A stretch of 64,000 nucleotides of DNA from the NCBI RefSeq assembly GCF_000025325.1, contig NC_013743.1:3348001-3412000 (forward strand), in the 5' to 3' direction. A program made the position numbers and the translations under genes. Below the pieces are notes generated by a model. The model was not told the DNA's origin. It saw only the letters and a list, made by a program, of their open reading frames with translations, and searched no databases. The stretch comes from Haloterrigena turkmenica DSM 5511. GTDB taxonomy: Archaea > Halobacteriota > Halobacteria > Halobacteriales > Natrialbaceae. Positions 1 to 8,226 of this stretch are shown piece by piece. Numbering within the stretch: the stretch's first letter is position 1; each line of letters starts with the position of its first letter.

Positions 1-109
1 TAATGACGAGCGCGATATGATCGGGGAGTTCGCCGTCGTGGCGACGGATCCGGAGGCCGAGATACTGTTCGTACAGACCCACGGTACTGCGTTTCCCGTC
101 CGATCTCAT
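1..109 (-). CDS. uppS: Undecaprenyl diphosphate synthase-like cis-prenyltransferase, N-terminus only
   Basis: Only the first 36 codons lie in the window; the gene runs off the left edge. The residues LYEQYLGLRIRRHDGELPDH resemble the start of the haloarchaeal UppS-like family, which condenses isopentenyl diphosphate into cis-polyprenyl diphosphates for lipid-linked sugar carriers. The ATG at 107-109 gives the longest form. A GTG at 80-82 would give a start beginning MGLYEQY, closer to the family as I recall it. The gene diverges from the DUF92 membrane protein at 291, with about 180 bases between them. No catalytic residues are visible in this fragment, so the call rests on N-terminal resemblance and context. 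Confidence 0.55.
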   Translation of the reverse strand, partial: MRSDGKRSTVGLYEQYLGLRIRRHDGELPDHIALVI

Positions 110-290
110 ACCGGTTTCGGGTTTTCGCGGGCAGCGATTCCCGGTCTCGGCCGGCGATCGTCCGGCCCGTGGCCGAACCGTCGGCGTCAGAACGGTGGGG
201 TTCCGACGAAACACCCAGTGAGGCGTGTCAGAACGGCCACAGCGAAGTTCACGAAGGTTCAAGTGAACGCCACAGAAAGGACTCGATATC

Positions 291-1640
291 GTGACAGCAC
301 CTGTTCGGCGAGCAGGCGTGTTTGCAGCCCTCTGTACGCTCGCACTCGCCGTTCCGCTCGGTAACCCGCGGGTCGGGGCTGCGATCGCCGCCGTCGCGGT
401 CCTCGGGGCGCTCGCCGTGACCGACGGGCCGCTCTTCGAACTGCTGGCCTATCCGAGCGACTACGAGGCGGGGCGTCTCTACGGCATCGTCACGCTCGTG
501 CTCGCAGGGGCCACGCTCGGTCTCATCGCGGTTACGACGTCGATGTCGGTCGCGGTCTTCGTCGGGACCGTCCTGCTGGTCGGGTACGGCAACCTCGCCG
601 AGCAACTCGCCCACCGGTGGACCGATCGCGACGTCGTCCACACGGCAGCCTTCTGCGTCGTCGCGACCGTCGCCGCCGTCGCCGGCCAATCCGCGGCGCG
701 CTCGATCGCCGACGGCGCCACCCTCGAGTCGCTGTCGCCGGCGCTGCCGACGATGCTCTTCCTCGGGGCCAGCGGCGCGTTGCTGGCGTCGCTGCTCCGG
801 GACATCCTGTTCGCGAACGACGATCCCGTCGTCATGCTCACCGTCGGCCTCCTCGGCTGGCTGCTCGCGGAGCTCGAGCCGGCGCTGGCCCTCTCTGGCG
901 GCGAGATCGTCGCCGCGCTCGCGGTCACCGTCGCCTTCGGCTACGCCTCCTACGCCCTCGAGACGGCCTCGATCGCGGGGATGCTCACCGGCATCCTGCT
1001 GGGGCTGCTGACGATCGTCCTCGGCGGCTACGGCTGGTTCGCCGTCCTCATCTCCTTTTTCGCCATCGGCGGCCTCTCCTCGAAGTACCGCTACGAGGAG
1101 AAAGCCGAACGGGGCGTCGCCGAGGATAACAACGGCGCCCGGGGCAGCGGGAACGTCCTGGGCAACGCCGCCGTCGCGCTCGGGGCCGTCCTGGGTTATG
1201 CGGCCAGTTCGGCGACGCTGTTGCCCGGCAATCCGGAGCCGAGCCTGTTCCTGTTCGCCTTCGCCGGCTCCGTCGCCACGGCGATGAGCGACACCCTCTC
1301 GAGCGAGATTGGCAGCGTCTTCGAGACGCCGCGGCTGATAACCACCTTAGAGCCCGTCGAACCCGGCACCGACGGCGGTGTCACCTGGCAGGGCGAGATC
1401 GCCGGCGTCGCGGGCGCCGCTGTCGTCGCCGGCATCTCCTACGGCCTCTTCGACGCGGTCACGACCGTCGGCGCGGCGATCATCGTCGCCGCCGGCGTCG
1501 TCGGCATGACCGTCGACAGCCTGCTGGGTGCGACCCTCGAGGGACGGGTGCTCGGCAACCAGAGCGTCAACTTCCTCGCGACGCTCTCGGGCGCGCTGGT
1601 CTGTGCACTGTTGGTCCTGTCGTTTGCCGTGCTCGGCTGA
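291..1640 (+). CDS. DUF92 family polytopic membrane protein
   Basis: A 449-residue, almost wholly hydrophobic protein with about ten or more membrane segments. The C-terminal half (about residues 225-449) carries DUF92 hallmarks: a glycine-rich segment around GGYGWFAVLISFF, a charged loop with SSKYRYEEKAERG, and MSDTLSSEIG at 331-340. The family includes plant VTE6 (phytyl-phosphate kinase) and is related to CTP-dependent polyprenol/dolichol kinases. The N-terminal half adds further membrane segments, as in other haloarchaeal members. The GTG at 291 is the natural start, just ahead of the first hydrophobic segment. It diverges from a cis-prenyltransferase gene, which suggests a role in polyprenol or isoprenoid-phosphate metabolism; that role is inference. 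Confidence 0.8.
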   Translation: MTAPVRRAGVFAALCTLALAVPLGNPRVGAAIAAVAVLGALAVTDGPLFELLAYPSDYEAGRLYGIVTLVLAGATLGLIAVTTSMSVAVFVGTVLLVGYGNLAEQLAHRWTDRDVVHTAAFCVVATVAAVAGQSAARSIADGATLESLSPALPTMLFLGASGALLASLLRDILFANDDPVVMLTVGLLGWLLAELEPALALSGGEIVAALAVTVAFGYASYALETASIAGMLTGILLGLLTIVLGGYGWFAVLISFFAIGGLSSKYRYEEKAERGVAEDNNGARGSGNVLGNAAVALGAVLGYAASSATLLPGNPEPSLFLFAFAGSVATAMSDTLSSEIGSVFETPRLITTLEPVEPGTDGGVTWQGEIAGVAGAAVVAGISYGLFDAVTTVGAAIIVAAGVVGMTVDSLLGATLEGRVLGNQSVNFLATLSGALVCALLVLSFAVLG

Positions 1641-1712
1641 GACGGGAACACCGAGCGACAAGTGCTGCGAAAACGAGACGTATTCCATCCGCTCGACCGC
1701 GACTGACTGGCC

Positions 1713-1913
1713 TCAGTCGTCGGCGGTACGGAACGAGCGTTCGGCGGTTCTCTCGGTCGACGCCTCGAGGTCGTCGAGTCGACTGTCGGGAACGATGTTA
1801 TCGGGTCGGTCATCGGCGTGCGCTTGCGTCGTCGCGCTGGTAGCGGTCGCCCAGAAGACCGTGAGCATCCAGACGCCGAGCAACGCGAGCGCAGCTGTTC
1901 CCGGTGGTGTCAT
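1713..1913 (-). CDS. Small single-span membrane protein, uncharacterised
   Basis: A 66-residue protein with one N-terminal hydrophobic segment (about residues 6-27, AALALLGVWMLTVFWATAT) followed by a polar acidic tail rich in Asp, Arg and Thr. This layout suggests a membrane-anchored or secreted small protein. It sits alone between the DUF92 gene and another small membrane protein. No family is recognised and no catalytic motif is visible. Codon usage is normal for the region. It is probably real, but it could be spurious given its length. Confidence 0.5.
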   Translation of the reverse strand: MTPPGTAALALLGVWMLTVFWATATSATTQAHADDRPDNIVPDSRLDDLEASTERTAERSFRTADD

Positions 1914-1993
1914 TACCGCTCGCTCAGCGCTATCGGCTTATCAATTACTCGCCCGAGTCCCGCTCGCTGGGAGTCCCCGCGAGCGCCGCGTTA

Positions 1994-2230
1994 TTAGCCA
2001 CAGGAGCCACCGCAGCCACAGCCGCCGGTCGACCGTCGAATCCACAGGTACAGGCCGCCCCCGACGCCGATGGCGACGCTCCCGACCAGCAGTCCGGAGA
2101 CGGTGCCGACGGCCGGAACCGCGACGGGTTCCGGTGGCACGAGCGTGCCGATACCGAGCCCGACGACGACGGCTGCGAGGAACTTTCCGATCCAAGGCAT
2201 AGAGACCGAATCGAGCGCTGATAGTCCCAT
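1994..2230 (-). CDS. Small membrane protein with Cys-rich C-terminus
   Basis: A 78-residue protein with two hydrophobic segments (about residues 14-30 and 39-62). It ends in a Gly/Cys-rich tail, GGCGCGGSCG, with three cysteines in the last eight residues. The tail could bind a metal or be modified, but its function is unknown. The start is uncertain: the ATG at 2230 is used here, while an ATG at 2200 (MPWIGKF) also leaves both membrane segments intact. It lies just downstream of dnaG on the same strand, with a 110-base gap, so it is probably a separate transcript. Confidence 0.6.
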   Translation of the reverse strand: MGLSALDSVSMPWIGKFLAAVVVGLGIGTLVPPEPVAVPAVGTVSGLLVGSVAIGVGGGLYLWIRRSTGGCGCGGSCG

Positions 2231-2340
2231 CTTGGTCGAAGTGTCATTCAGGACTACCTTCAGTCTTGTGGAGAGGAGACGGCCGACTCGAGAACCCGGA
2301 TCGCGCCTCGAGGCGTGCTCGGAGCGACCCGACGGCGACG

Positions 2341-3774
2341 CTACTCTGCGTTCGGCGGTTCGTCCGCGATCTCGTCGATCGCGTGGATTCGAACACCGGT
2401 CGGTCGCTTGGTGAACTGGCCCAGCGAGCGCGCGACGATCAACTCGACGCCGCGGTCCGCCGCGAGGTCGAGCAGTCGCTGGTCGAGGATCTCGTCCAAG
2501 ACGATCGTCGTCGGCGCCGTCTCGAGTCCCTCGAGGGTGTCGTAGGCCTCGCTTGCGTCGGCCTCCTCGACGGCGTCGCCGTCGGCGTCGAGAAAGCGGA
2601 CGCGGTCGGTGTTCCGCCGGACGATCACCGTCGCGTGGCCGTAGACGGTCTCGGGTTCGGCGTCGTCGCTGGTATCGTCCTCAGCCGCCGCGTCGGAACC
2701 GGTCTCGGCCGACGCCGACTCGGCGGTCGGTTCCGTTGCCGACGCGTCGGAGACGTCGTCGCGGGCGGCACCGTCGTCGACGGTCTCACTCCTGCCGTCT
2801 ACGTCGCCCGTCGGCGCCGATGGACTCGCCGTCTCGGGTGGCGACGTCGTGGGACCGTCGATCGCCTGCGACGAGCCGTCGGCGTCGCGGTCGGTCGTCG
2901 ACTCGGTCGGCGCCGGGGCCGGCGTCGAACTGCCGTCAGTCGCGGCGACGGCCTCGCGGGGTTCGTTCATCCCCGAGACGGTGTCGTAGGGGACCTTGTT
3001 CCGCAGGGCGGTGAACAGCTGGTGGTGGTCCAAGTCCTCGACGGACTCACCGGCCGGCGCGAACGCGACGTAGTCGACGTCGCCGACCTGAGAGAGTTCC
3101 TCTAAGATGAGGTCACCGCCTCGGTCGCCGTCGAGGAACGCCGTGACCGTGCGGTGGTGGGTCAGTTCGGCCACCGCGTCGGGGACGTTGGTTCCCTCGA
3201 CCGCGATGGCGTTCTTGACGCCGTACTTGAGGAGGGTGAGGACGTCGGCTCGCCCCTCGACGACGATGATCGCGTCGCTGTCGGTCACGCGAGGACCGGC
3301 GGGGAGTCCCTCGTACTCGGTGATGTCCTCGACGCGGACGTGCTGGCGGACCTCCGCGAGGATCTCCTCGGAGGACATCACGCTGTCGTCGAACCCCGTC
3401 TGGAGCAGTTCCTTCGCGCGGTCGACGACCGCCTTGCGCTTGGCGGCGCGGACGTCCTCGATCTCGGTCACCTCGAGGTCGGCCCGACAGGGACCGACCC
3501 GGTCGATCGTCTCGAGGGCGGCGGCGAGCGTCGCGGTCTCGACCTTGTCGAGGCTGGTCGCGATGGTGAGGTGGCCCCGAGACTGGCCGCCCGTGCTGAC
3601 GATTTCGACGTCGATGCGTCCGACTTTCTGTGACTGGCGGAGGTCGCGGAGATCGAGTTCGTCGCCGAGCAGGCCTTCGGTCTGACCGAAGATCGCGCCG
3701 ACGACGTCGCTCCGCTCGACGACGCCCTCGGCCGTAACATCGGCGTGGATGAGATATTTCGACGTGTCTTCCAT
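2341..3774 (-). CDS. dnaG: Archaeal DnaG primase-like protein
   Basis: A 477-residue archaeal DnaG. It has the conserved N-terminal region (residues 1-165) and a TOPRIM domain with the glutamate motif VVEGRAD (171-177) and the acidic motif FLDGDRGGD (213-221). An acidic, Pro/Ser/Thr-rich linker (about 275-375) of haloarchaeal type precedes the conserved C-terminal segment ending ARSLGQFTKRPTGVRIHAID. Archaeal DnaG shows primase activity in vitro and also associates with the exosome as an RNA-binding subunit, so a replication role alone should not be assumed. The start ATG at 3774 matches the family start MEDT.KYLIHA. A TATA-like element lies about 50 bases upstream. The gene is monocistronic. 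Confidence 0.96.
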   Translation of the reverse strand: MEDTSKYLIHADVTAEGVVERSDVVGAIFGQTEGLLGDELDLRDLRQSQKVGRIDVEIVSTGGQSRGHLTIATSLDKVETATLAAALETIDRVGPCRADLEVTEIEDVRAAKRKAVVDRAKELLQTGFDDSVMSSEEILAEVRQHVRVEDITEYEGLPAGPRVTDSDAIIVVEGRADVLTLLKYGVKNAIAVEGTNVPDAVAELTHHRTVTAFLDGDRGGDLILEELSQVGDVDYVAFAPAGESVEDLDHHQLFTALRNKVPYDTVSGMNEPREAVAATDGSSTPAPAPTESTTDRDADGSSQAIDGPTTSPPETASPSAPTGDVDGRSETVDDGAARDDVSDASATEPTAESASAETGSDAAAEDDTSDDAEPETVYGHATVIVRRNTDRVRFLDADGDAVEEADASEAYDTLEGLETAPTTIVLDEILDQRLLDLAADRGVELIVARSLGQFTKRPTGVRIHAIDEIADEPPNAE

Positions 3775-3950
3775 AGATCTGTCCTCGCTGCGCGGTCCCG
3801 CGGTCGGGATCGCGATCGGTTTATGTAGGTTTTGGATCGTGACGGGGAAATAGCTGTTGACCTTCCAGACCGCCGAGGATCGAATCGACCGCCGGTAGAG
3901 ATCCGACGGCGCCGGCGATCGGAACGCCCTCGAGTCGCCTCGAGCGGGAC

Positions 3951-4760
3951 TCAGTACGCTGGACGGTACCAGTACCAGTAGGCCGTGACGGCGAGCAACA
4001 CGAGCAGGCCGCCGAGGAAGAAGAGCAGGCCCGGCGGCGCGACGTCGAAGATCGCGTCGGCCACGTCCGCGGCGCCGTCAGTCGCTCCGTCGACGGTCTC
4101 GTTACCGGTCGCGTTCTCGGTCGTCCCGTTGTCGTCGAGGCTCGACGCGCCGTCGCCGCTGGGTTCGTCACTGGTGATTCCGACGTCATCCGACTGCTCC
4201 TCGGCGGATCCCGTTCCGCCGTCCCCGCCTGCGTCCGTTCCGTCACCACTCGTTCCGTCGCCCTCGTCCCCGGCAGCGCCCGTCGGCGCCGTTTCGGCTG
4301 GCGCGGACTCAGTCACCGACTCGGCCCACCGCGTGAGACTGTACTGGACGAACAGGCCGCCGGCGGCGAGCAGCGCGACCCCGCCGACGAACCGCGAGAG
4401 GGCCTCGCGAAGCCGGCTGGCCGTCGACTCGTCGCTCGTGACGATCAGCGGTCCGTCGGTCGTCGCGTAGACGCTCATCTCGTTGCCCCGCGAGGAGTAC
4501 CAGGTGTCGACGACCTCGACGAGCCCCGCCTCCTCCAAGTTCTCGAGGTGATAGCGGACGTTCTGGATCGAGGAGTCGATGGCCTCGGCGGCGTCGCTGG
4601 GCGTCGCGGGCTCCTCGTCGAGGCGCGCGTAGATCCGCCGGGCCGTCGTCGAGGAGAGCGCGCTGAACACCGCGTCTGCGTCCTCGCCCTCGAGGCCGAC
4701 GATCCGCGGCTGGCCCTCGGTTTCGGCGGGTTCGGAGCGAAACGGGAACAGCCGGGCCAT
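3951..4760 (-). CDS. Membrane-anchored winged-helix regulator (ArsR-like HTH)
   Basis: A 269-residue protein. Residues about 25-90 form an ArsR/helix-turn-helix winged domain (ALSSTTARRIYARL, then NVRYHLENLEEAGLVEV). A hydrophobic segment lies at about 115-135, followed by a long Gly/Asp/Ser/Thr-rich acidic region (about 140-235) and a final C-terminal span (about 240-262, LLFFLGGLLVLLAVTAYWYWY). The topology suggests a cytoplasmic DNA-binding domain linked to a surface-exposed acidic linker, so it may sense the cell surface or membrane. It diverges from the DUF3311/symporter operon, which makes that operon a plausible target. A TATA-like TATAGTAAT lies about 25 bases upstream of the ATG, suggesting leaderless expression. 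Confidence 0.8.
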   Translation of the reverse strand: MARLFPFRSEPAETEGQPRIVGLEGEDADAVFSALSSTTARRIYARLDEEPATPSDAAEAIDSSIQNVRYHLENLEEAGLVEVVDTWYSSRGNEMSVYATTDGPLIVTSDESTASRLREALSRFVGGVALLAAGGLFVQYSLTRWAESVTESAPAETAPTGAAGDEGDGTSGDGTDAGGDGGTGSAEEQSDDVGITSDEPSGDGASSLDDNGTTENATGNETVDGATDGAADVADAIFDVAPPGLLFFLGGLLVLLAVTAYWYWYRPAY

Positions 4761-4799
4761 GTGGTTCGCTTCGTACTCGCGCGGCGATTACTATACGTT

Positions 4800-4900
4800 T
4801 TGTCCTGTCTGAAAGAGCGATTTTAGCTTGGGACAACCAATGACTCGTGCTGGCAAAGAGCGATTTGAGTCTGAAACGGCCGGCGGAGAGCGCTTTCGAG
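4800..4900. promoter_or_regulatory. Direct and inverted repeats in a divergent promoter region
   Basis: The exact 12-mer AAAGAGCGATTT occurs at 4812-4823 and again at 4855-4866, 43 bases apart. A looser copy (GAGAGCGCTTTCGAG) lies near 4886. The first copy is enclosed by TTGTCC (4800-4805) and its complement GGACAA (4831-4836). The site is between the membrane-anchored HTH gene and the divergent DUF3311/symporter operon, where binding sites for that regulator would be expected. The repeats are seen directly; the regulatory role is inference. Confidence 0.4.
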
Positions 4901-4975
4901 GGGTCGATAACGAAACGTCTTCAATCGCGACGGTTGAAGGGAAACTGTTACCAACGTCGGGCCGAACACCCGGAT

Positions 4976-5278
4976 ATGCGTCGACTGCAACTCCTGGGGT
5001 GGACCGCGGTCGGGACCGCCCTCTGTGCGCTGGCGGTCCCGTGGTTCCTCTGGGGCGATTCGACGGTCGTCGCCGGCCTGCCGCTGTGGCTCTGGTGGCA
5101 CGTCGGCTGGATGGGACTCGCGTCCGTCGTCTTCTGGACATTCGCTCAGCGGGCATGGGGTATCGGCATCGAACCCGGACGCGGGGGCGACTCGAGCAAG
5201 GCGAGCGAATCCGAGACCTCGGGCCTCGAGCACGGAGATCGCTCGTCGCGACCGGCACCGGGAGGTGACCGGCCGTGA
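4976..5278 (+). CDS. DUF3311-type small membrane partner of symporter
   Basis: A 100-residue protein with two hydrophobic segments (about residues 5-22 and 33-58) and a polar tail. The motif PLWLWWHVGWM resembles DUF3311 proteins, short membrane proteins encoded next to sodium:solute symporters. The ATG at 4976 was chosen because it directly precedes the hydrophobic start and lies about 30 bases past a weak TATA-like element. Its stop overlaps the GTG start of the symporter by four bases (GTGA), so the two are translationally coupled. It probably acts as an accessory subunit or assembly factor for that transporter, by analogy with similar pairs. Confidence 0.8.
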   Translation: MRRLQLLGWTAVGTALCALAVPWFLWGDSTVVAGLPLWLWWHVGWMGLASVVFWTFAQRAWGIGIEPGRGGDSSKASESETSGLEHGDRSSRPAPGGDRP

Positions 5279-6759
5279 GCGTCGCCTTACAGCTTGGAAT
5301 TATCGTCGGCTACCTGCTGTTGGCGCTGGCCGTCGGGCTGGTCGCCTACCGCATGACCGACCGGACCGCGGAGGACTTCTATCTCGCGAGTCGGACGCTG
5401 GGAACGGTCGTCCTGCTGTTCACGACCTTCGCGACGCTGCTGTCGGCGTTTACCTTTTTCGCCGGTCCGAACATCGCCTACGCGCAGGGTCCCGAGTGGA
5501 TTCTCGTCATGGGGCTAATGGACGGGATCATCTTTGCCGTCCTCTGGTACGTCATCGGCTACAAGCAGTGGCTGCTCGGCCGCCAGTACGGCTACGTCAC
5601 GCTCGGCGAGATGCTCGGCGACCGCTTCGGGTCGAAACGGCTCCGCGGGCTGATCGCCGGTATCAGTTTGTTGTACCTCTTCCCGTACGTGATGCTCCAG
5701 CAGGTCGGCGCCGGGACCGCCCTCGAGGCGCTCACCGAGGGCGCAGTTCCCTACGCCGCCGGTGCAGGGCTGATCACCGCGTTCATGATCCTCTACGTCG
5801 TCGTCGCCGGGATGCGCGGGATCGCCTGGACCGACACCCTGCAGGGCGCGTTCATGCTCGTCACGACGTGGGTCGCGACGATCTGGGTGCTCGCCGCCGT
5901 CGGCGGTCCCGGCGCCGCGACCGAAGCGATCGCCTCGAGCGAGGCGACGAGCGGGTTCCTCTCGCTGGGTAGCGCCTACTACACGCCCCAGTGGATGCTT
6001 TCGACGGCGATCACGATCGGCTTCGGCGTCGCGATGTTCCCGCAGGTCAACCAGCGGTTCTTCGCCGCGGGCTCGAAGACGGTGCTCAAGCGCTCGTTCG
6101 CCCTCTGGCCGATCCTCTGCGTCCTGCTGTTCGTCCCCTCGTTCATGCTCGGCGCGTGGGCCGCCGGCCTCGAGGTGGCGGTGCCGGAGGGCGGTAACGT
6201 ACTCCCGATCGTGCTCGCCGAGTACACGCCCGTCTGGTTCGCCGCGCTCGTCATCGCCGGCGCGATGGCGGCGATGATGTCCTCTTCGGACTCGATGCTG
6301 CTGTCGGGTTCGTCCTATTTCACGCGGGATCTGTGTCGCCCGATCCTCGCGTTCTTCGGACGGGCGCTCTCCGAGCGAGGCGAGGATCTGATCGCCCGCA
6401 TCGGCGTCGTGGTCTTCGCCAGCGCGGCCTTCCTCGCGAGCCTCTGGAACCCCGCGACACTGTTCGAACTCGGCGACGCCGCCTTCAGCGGGTTCGCACA
6501 GCTCGCCCTCCCCGTACTTGTGGCTCTCTACTGGCGCCGGACGACTCGATCGGGGATCACGGCCGGAATCCTCGCCAGTCAGACGTTCTACCTCTTGAGC
6601 CTCTTTCTCTCGATCGTTCCCAGCAGTTACGCCGGCTGGACGGCCGGCATCGTCGGCATGGGCGTCGGACTGCTCGTCACCGTCGCCGTCTCGCTGGTGA
6701 CGACGCCCGCGGCCGCCGAGCGGCGGGCGATCTACTTCGAGCGGCTGGGTGCGGACTGA
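5275..6759 (+). CDS. Sodium:solute symporter family (SSS) transporter
   Basis: A 494-residue protein with about 13 membrane segments. It has the N-terminal SSS signatures DFYLASRTLG and, after it, FTTFATLLSAFTFFAGPN. Later come GMRGIAWTDTLQGAFML and the conserved helix AMAAMMSSSDSMLLSGSS. It would couple sodium import to uptake of an organic solute. The overall form is closest to the pantothenate/monocarboxylate branch, but the substrate cannot be assigned from sequence. The start is a GTG that overlaps the stop of the DUF3311 gene. It forms a two-gene operon divergent from a membrane-anchored HTH regulator. Confidence 0.9.
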   Translation: MSVALQLGIIVGYLLLALAVGLVAYRMTDRTAEDFYLASRTLGTVVLLFTTFATLLSAFTFFAGPNIAYAQGPEWILVMGLMDGIIFAVLWYVIGYKQWLLGRQYGYVTLGEMLGDRFGSKRLRGLIAGISLLYLFPYVMLQQVGAGTALEALTEGAVPYAAGAGLITAFMILYVVVAGMRGIAWTDTLQGAFMLVTTWVATIWVLAAVGGPGAATEAIASSEATSGFLSLGSAYYTPQWMLSTAITIGFGVAMFPQVNQRFFAAGSKTVLKRSFALWPILCVLLFVPSFMLGAWAAGLEVAVPEGGNVLPIVLAEYTPVWFAALVIAGAMAAMMSSSDSMLLSGSSYFTRDLCRPILAFFGRALSERGEDLIARIGVVVFASAAFLASLWNPATLFELGDAAFSGFAQLALPVLVALYWRRTTRSGITAGILASQTFYLLSLFLSIVPSSYAGWTAGIVGMGVGLLVTVAVSLVTTPAAAERRAIYFERLGAD

Positions 6760-6855
6760 ACGGCCGTCCGTCCGGCCGACCCCGTCGCAACTGGTTCTCG
6801 TGACTCCCTTGCCACTGGCACCGAGATTTTGTAGTTCGTCGCCCTGGGTACGCGC

Positions 6856-7641
6856 ATGGACCTCGAACTCGACGGTAACAGCGCACTGGTGACGGCCTCC
6901 TCGAGCGGACTCGGCTTCGCGAGCGCCGAGGCCCTCGCCGAGGAGGGCGCGAACGTGATGATCTGCGGTCGCGACGAGGAGCGCCTCGAGGAGGCCCGCG
7001 AGAAGCTCGCCGACGCGGGCGACGGCGAGGTCCGGGCGACGCCGACCGACCTCACGGACCCCGACGAGGTCTCCCATCTCGTCAGCGAGACGGTCGACGC
7101 CTTCGGCGGGATCGACCACCTCGTCACCTCCTCGGGTGGTCCGCCGAGCACCACCTTCCTCGAGACCGACGAACAGGACTGGTACCAGGCCTACGACCTG
7201 CTGGTGATGAGCGTCGTCTGGACGATCGAGAACGCCCACGAGCACCTCCTCGAGTCCGACCACGGCACGATCACCTGCATCACCTCGCGGACGGTCCGCG
7301 AGGTAGCTGACGGCCTCCTGCTGTCGAACTCCGTACGCCGTGGCGTGATCGGCCTCGTCAAGACCGTCTCGCGGGAGTTCGCGCCCGAAATTCGCGCGAA
7401 CGCGGTCCTCCCGGGAACGATCGAAACGCCCCGAATCGAGGAGCTCATCGAGGCGAACATCGAGCGCGGCGTCTACGAGGACTACGAGGAGGGGCTGGCG
7501 GACATGTCGAGCGACATCCCGATGGACCGCCTCGGCGAGCCCCGCGAACTCGGCGACGTCGTGGCGCTGCTCTCGAGTCCCCGCGGGAGTTTCGTCAACG
7601 GTGTCGCGCTCCCGATCGACGGCGGGCTGTTGCGGAGTTAG
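6856..7641 (+). CDS. SDR-family protein lacking the catalytic YxxxK motif
   Basis: A 261-residue short-chain dehydrogenase/reductase fold. The nucleotide-binding motif is atypical (TASSSGLG, 13-20), and the NAG-type motif is replaced by TSSGG (91-95). A Ser is present at 144 (ITSRT). At the usual distance after it, where Tyr and Lys are expected, the sequence is LSNSVRR, with Ser157 and Arg161 in those positions. A C-terminal NGVALPIDGG motif is intact. This matches the BKR-like SDR subgroup described as lacking a perfect catalytic tetrad, so activity may be altered or absent. The ATG at 6856 directly precedes the Rossmann strand. It is monocistronic, downstream of the symporter. Confidence 0.85.
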   Translation: MDLELDGNSALVTASSSGLGFASAEALAEEGANVMICGRDEERLEEAREKLADAGDGEVRATPTDLTDPDEVSHLVSETVDAFGGIDHLVTSSGGPPSTTFLETDEQDWYQAYDLLVMSVVWTIENAHEHLLESDHGTITCITSRTVREVADGLLLSNSVRRGVIGLVKTVSREFAPEIRANAVLPGTIETPRIEELIEANIERGVYEDYEEGLADMSSDIPMDRLGEPRELGDVVALLSSPRGSFVNGVALPIDGGLLRS

Positions 7642-7701
7642 GCGCGCTCGAAACCGTGTTCGAACTCCCTCGAGCGTGATTCGAACAGTAGGTGCATTCT
7701 C

Positions 7702-7831
7702 TGCGGTGGCGCGCGCGGTCGGGAGTCTGAGCGATAGCGAAGACTCCCGACGAAACTGCGCGAGGGATGAGCGAGCGACTGAAGGGAGTGAGCGAATCGG
7801 TTGGGGAGGGTGTGGCAATTCCCTGTTGCCA
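7702..7831 (+). repeat. Structured dispersed repeat, copy A
   Basis: This element begins with TGCGGTGGCGCGCGC (7702-7716) and ends with the conserved core CGGYYGGGGAGGRYGTGG (7798-7815) followed by a CCCTGTTGCCA tail. The interior forms a stem: GGGAGTC (7721-7727) pairs with GACTCCC (7742-7748). The same ends occur in the inverted copy at 7981-8156 and the direct copy at 14255-14512. No coding capacity is apparent. The layout of conserved ends with a variable stem-loop interior suggests a non-autonomous mobile or structured RNA element. I recall similar sequences from Natrinema/Haloterrigena-type genomes, but this is unverified. Confidence 0.75.
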
Positions 7832-7980
7832 GAACAAGCAGACCGCTTCGCTGTTCTTTTCGTGCCTTTCGAACGTCCCGTTCCATTCACGAGTTACTAC
7901 GTCGATCGGTCCAGCGGTACCCGTTCTCGAGTATCGCCATTCAAATCATCTCCTCGAAAGAATCCTCGTTCCTCATTCTC

Positions 7981-8156
7981 GTGGCAACGGTGATTTCCAC
8001 GTCCTCCCCGACCGATTCGCTCGCTTCGTCTGCTTACGGGCGCGAAGCGCCCGTTCGCATGGTATGCGAGACCGAAGGTCTACTCACAGAGACCTCGAAC
8101 GATTTCATTGGCTGTCCTCACTGCCGCTCGGACAGCCGACAGCGCGCGCCACTGCA
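7981..8156 (-). repeat. Structured dispersed repeat, copy C (inverted)
   Basis: On the minus strand this copy starts with TGCAGTGGCGCGCGC (8156-8142) and ends with the core CGGTCGGGGAGGACGTGG (8014-7997) and a CCGTTGCCAC tail (7990-7981). Interior stems include GCTGTCC/GGACAGC (8111-8117 with 8130-8136), GGGCGC/GCGCCC around 8038-8052 and AGACC/GGTCT around a GAA loop. It points towards copy A, with about 150 bases of unexplained DNA between the two 3' ends. It lies just downstream of the riboflavin synthase gene in the 7642-8226 gap, which otherwise holds no gene I can support. Confidence 0.75.
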
Positions 8157-8226
8157 CACTGGCTCTCCAGTGGACAGACTCAGAATTGCGAGAGAGACGC
8201 TGAGATAGTGTTTGCCGACGGATTCG

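Noticed and set aside
5515-7890. 791-codon open frame on the minus strand across the symporter and SDR genes
   Set aside because: It runs antisense to two well-supported genes, has a repetitive Arg/Glu/Asp-rich composition, and arises from high GC in the third codon position.
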